A stretch of 15,595 bases of DNA from Clostridiaceae bacterium (lineage in GTDB: Bacteria > Bacillota > Clostridia > Oscillospirales > Acutalibacteraceae): the NCBI GenBank assembly GCA_016295895.1, contig JAEDKI010000024.1, positions 1-15,595 on the forward strand. Direction: 5' to 3'. Below are positions 14,338-15,595 of the stretch, one piece after another. Both the position numbers and the translations under genes were made by a program. Position 1 is the first letter of the stretch. Every line of letters begins with the position of its first letter. A model generated the notes under the pieces. It had not been told where the DNA came from, searched no databases, and saw only the letters and a list, made by a program, of their open reading frames with translations.

Positions 14338-14529
14338 TTATTCAAATAAAGTACAGCCCATTTCTCTGAAACGAGCAATCATTTCATCGGCTTTTTCTCT
14401 TGATAAACCGAAATAATCGCAAAGGCAATCAATGCACATGAATTCCTCTGCGCCTCGGTTAACCATCTTTTTATGAAAACCGATATCATCATTAGTCAAT
14501 TCCTTTTCGCAGGAAATACAGTATTCCAT
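14338..14529 (-). CDS. Small four-cysteine (zinc-ribbon-like) protein of unknown function
   Basis: This 63-aa cytosolic protein has Cys4-x2-Cys7 near the N-terminus and Cys32-x2-Cys35 (plus Cys37) in the middle, a layout expected for one structural zinc. It then has a predicted helical part (LSREKADEMIARFREMGCTLF). I recall similar hypothetical proteins in Clostridia with the same DIGFHKKMVNRGAEEFMC-like core, but no function. The ATG at 14529 comes 1 nt after the alpha-galactosidase stop; the in-frame codon further upstream (14577) is a TTG inside that gene. No close Shine-Dalgarno is seen (AAGG is 12 nt away), so it probably depends on translational coupling. The next gene is the phosphodiesterase. 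Regulator, chaperone or metal-binding roles are all open. Confidence 0.75.
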   Translation of the reverse strand: MEYCISCEKELTNDDIGFHKKMVNRGAEEFMCIDCLCDYFGLSREKADEMIARFREMGCTLFE

Positions 14530-14530
14530 A

Positions 14531-15595
14531 TCACTTTGCTGCCTTGCAGATAAAGCATTCACAGCCGTGAGCTTCAACCTCTATACGCATAAATTCCTTT
14601 TTAACTCCGAGGTTTTCTCCCGAAAAAGCGTCAATCATTTCAAGACCGTAGCCTGAAGCGGCGGGAATGCCGAGATTTTCAAAGAAGAAATTGATTTTTG
14701 AATCATTATCCGAGAGATTGACAAAAAGAATTGCAACCTCATTGTTTGAAAGAAGCTTTGCAAAAACAAGGCGATCCTTGCCTTGCTTTGAAACAACAAA
14801 CGCAGGTCTTGCTTCTTCGTCTTGATTAATACGGATAAGGCGTTTATTCTTAACAAGCTCAAGCATATTTTCGTTGAGTGTTCTGATATCTCCGCCGAGC
14901 ATAAGCGGAGCGCTGAACATGCACCAGATTGCAAACTGGGTTTTATAATCGGTATCATTACAGCCGCACGAGCCGACATTGCCTTTGCCGTACATGCCGA
15001 TGGTCAGCATATCAATGTCATTGAAGCAGCCCGGTGCAGAATAAGCAAGATTATCAATCTGGCTTGTTGAGATATCACGCATTGAAACAAAAGAATCGTT
15101 TATATCACCCGTTGAACGGTACATATGAGCACCGGCTGAACGAATCCATGTGTTAACATCGTCGTTTCCCCAATTGCATGCAGAATAAAGAATCTCTCTG
15201 CCGCAGGCTCTGAGAGCCATGCCCATTTTTCTGTAAAGCAAAGGTCCGTTTGCGCTGTCAGGCTTAAAGCAGAAATCATATTTAAGAAAATCTGCGCCGT
15301 ATTCCGCAAAGGTTTCGGCATCAAGAAATTCATGGTCAAAGCTTCCGGGATAATCTGCGCATGTTCTTGTACCTGCACATGAATACATTCCGAATTTCAG
15401 ACCCTTTGAATGAACATAATCGCTGACAGCTTTCATTCCGTTGGGGAATTTAATTTTATCGGGAACGATTTTTCCGCTTTCGGGGTCTCTTTCCCTTTCG
15501 CTCCAGCAATCATCTATAACCAGATATTCATACCCGGCATCAAGCAAACCCTTTTCAACCATAGCGTCTGCCGTTTCTTTTATTATGTTTTCGTT
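14531..15595 (-). CDS. Alpha-galactosidase, GH27 family (5' end beyond the window)
   Basis: The reading frame is open to the right edge, giving 354 visible residues plus the stop. A Met at 15562 is internal: the 11 codons before it read NENIIKETADA, the usual sequence preceding this point in GH27 proteins, so roughly the first 30-40 residues are missing. GH27 retaining enzymes release terminal alpha-galactose. Visible signatures are YEYLVIDDCW, the nucleophile Asp in FLKYDFC (visible residue 107) and the acid/base Asp in YRSTGDIND (visible residue 164). CMFSAPLMLGGDIR and the C-terminal antiparallel beta domain follow. Whether it has a signal peptide cannot be seen. It is followed after 1 nt by the small cysteine protein and then the phosphodiesterase. 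Alpha-N-acetylgalactosaminidase or isomalto-dextranase relatives in GH27 are less likely but not excluded. Confidence 0.93.
   Translation of the reverse strand, partial: NENIIKETADAMVEKGLLDAGYEYLVIDDCWSERERDPESGKIVPDKIKFPNGMKAVSDYVHSKGLKFGMYSCAGTRTCADYPGSFDHEFLDAETFAEYGADFLKYDFCFKPDSANGPLLYRKMGMALRACGREILYSACNWGNDDVNTWIRSAGAHMYRSTGDINDSFVSMRDISTSQIDNLAYSAPGCFNDIDMLTIGMYGKGNVGSCGCNDTDYKTQFAIWCMFSAPLMLGGDIRTLNENMLELVKNKRLIRINQDEEARPAFVVSKQGKDRLVFAKLLSNNEVAILFVNLSDNDSKINFFFENLGIPAASGYGLEMIDAFSGENLGVKKEFMRIEVEAHGCECFICKAAK

Overview
The window looks like chromosome of a low-GC Bacillota, most likely a gut or rumen Clostridia member (Oscillospiraceae/Ruminococcaceae type). This is inferred from A+T-rich intergenic gaps, strong AGGAGG-type ribosome binding sites, near-consensus sigma-A promoters, and the gene families present: an MMPL exporter with a lipoprotein partner, BspA-type leucine-rich repeats with Big2/FIVAR-like modules, a family I.5-like lipase and a GH27 alpha-galactosidase. 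I saw no phage, IS, CRISPR, tRNA or rRNA. Every gene except one large protease lies on the minus strand. The longest gene-free gap is 286 bases (3914-4199).

Layout, left to right. (1) 1-2692: an RND/MMPL-type exporter (minus strand) overlaps by 11 nt the start of a lipoprotein gene that runs off the left edge. Its leader carries a hairpin plus T-run that could attenuate expression. (2) 2712-3975: nitroreductase and thiamine pyrophosphokinase, a two-gene unit. (3) 3914-4199: divergent intergenic region with a good promoter on each side and a perfect 17-bp dyad between them. (4) 4200-7763 (plus): a 1187-aa secreted subtilisin-family protease fused to a chitobiase-C-like module, about 14 BspA-type LRRs, an Ig-like module, a helical FIVAR-like segment, a Big2 domain and an unusual hydrophobic tail, followed by a terminator. 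(5) 7806-9759: a DEDDh exonuclease with a C-terminal zinc ribbon, overlapped by 4 nt with dTDP-glucose 4,6-dehydratase. (6) 9771-12104: tsaE-tsaB-rpiB-upp, an operon for tRNA t6A synthesis, pentose phosphate isomerisation and uracil salvage, with its own promoter and terminator. (7) 12124-13481: a secreted zinc-type lipase as a monocistronic unit. (8) 13520-15595: alpha-galactosidase (truncated by the right edge), a 63-aa four-cysteine protein and a glycerophosphodiester phosphodiesterase, apparently one operon.

Functionally, housekeeping units (5 and 6) sit beside units facing the outside world: a protease, a lipase, an exporter and a glycoside/phosphodiester-cleaving operon. The last two units together could dismantle galactolipids or phospholipids, but that is inference. 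The most unusual items are the protease-LRR fusion with its unexplained C-terminal tail, the candidate attenuator before the exporter, the small cysteine protein between alpha-galactosidase and phosphodiesterase, and two promoters that would start transcription right at the Shine-Dalgarno sequence.
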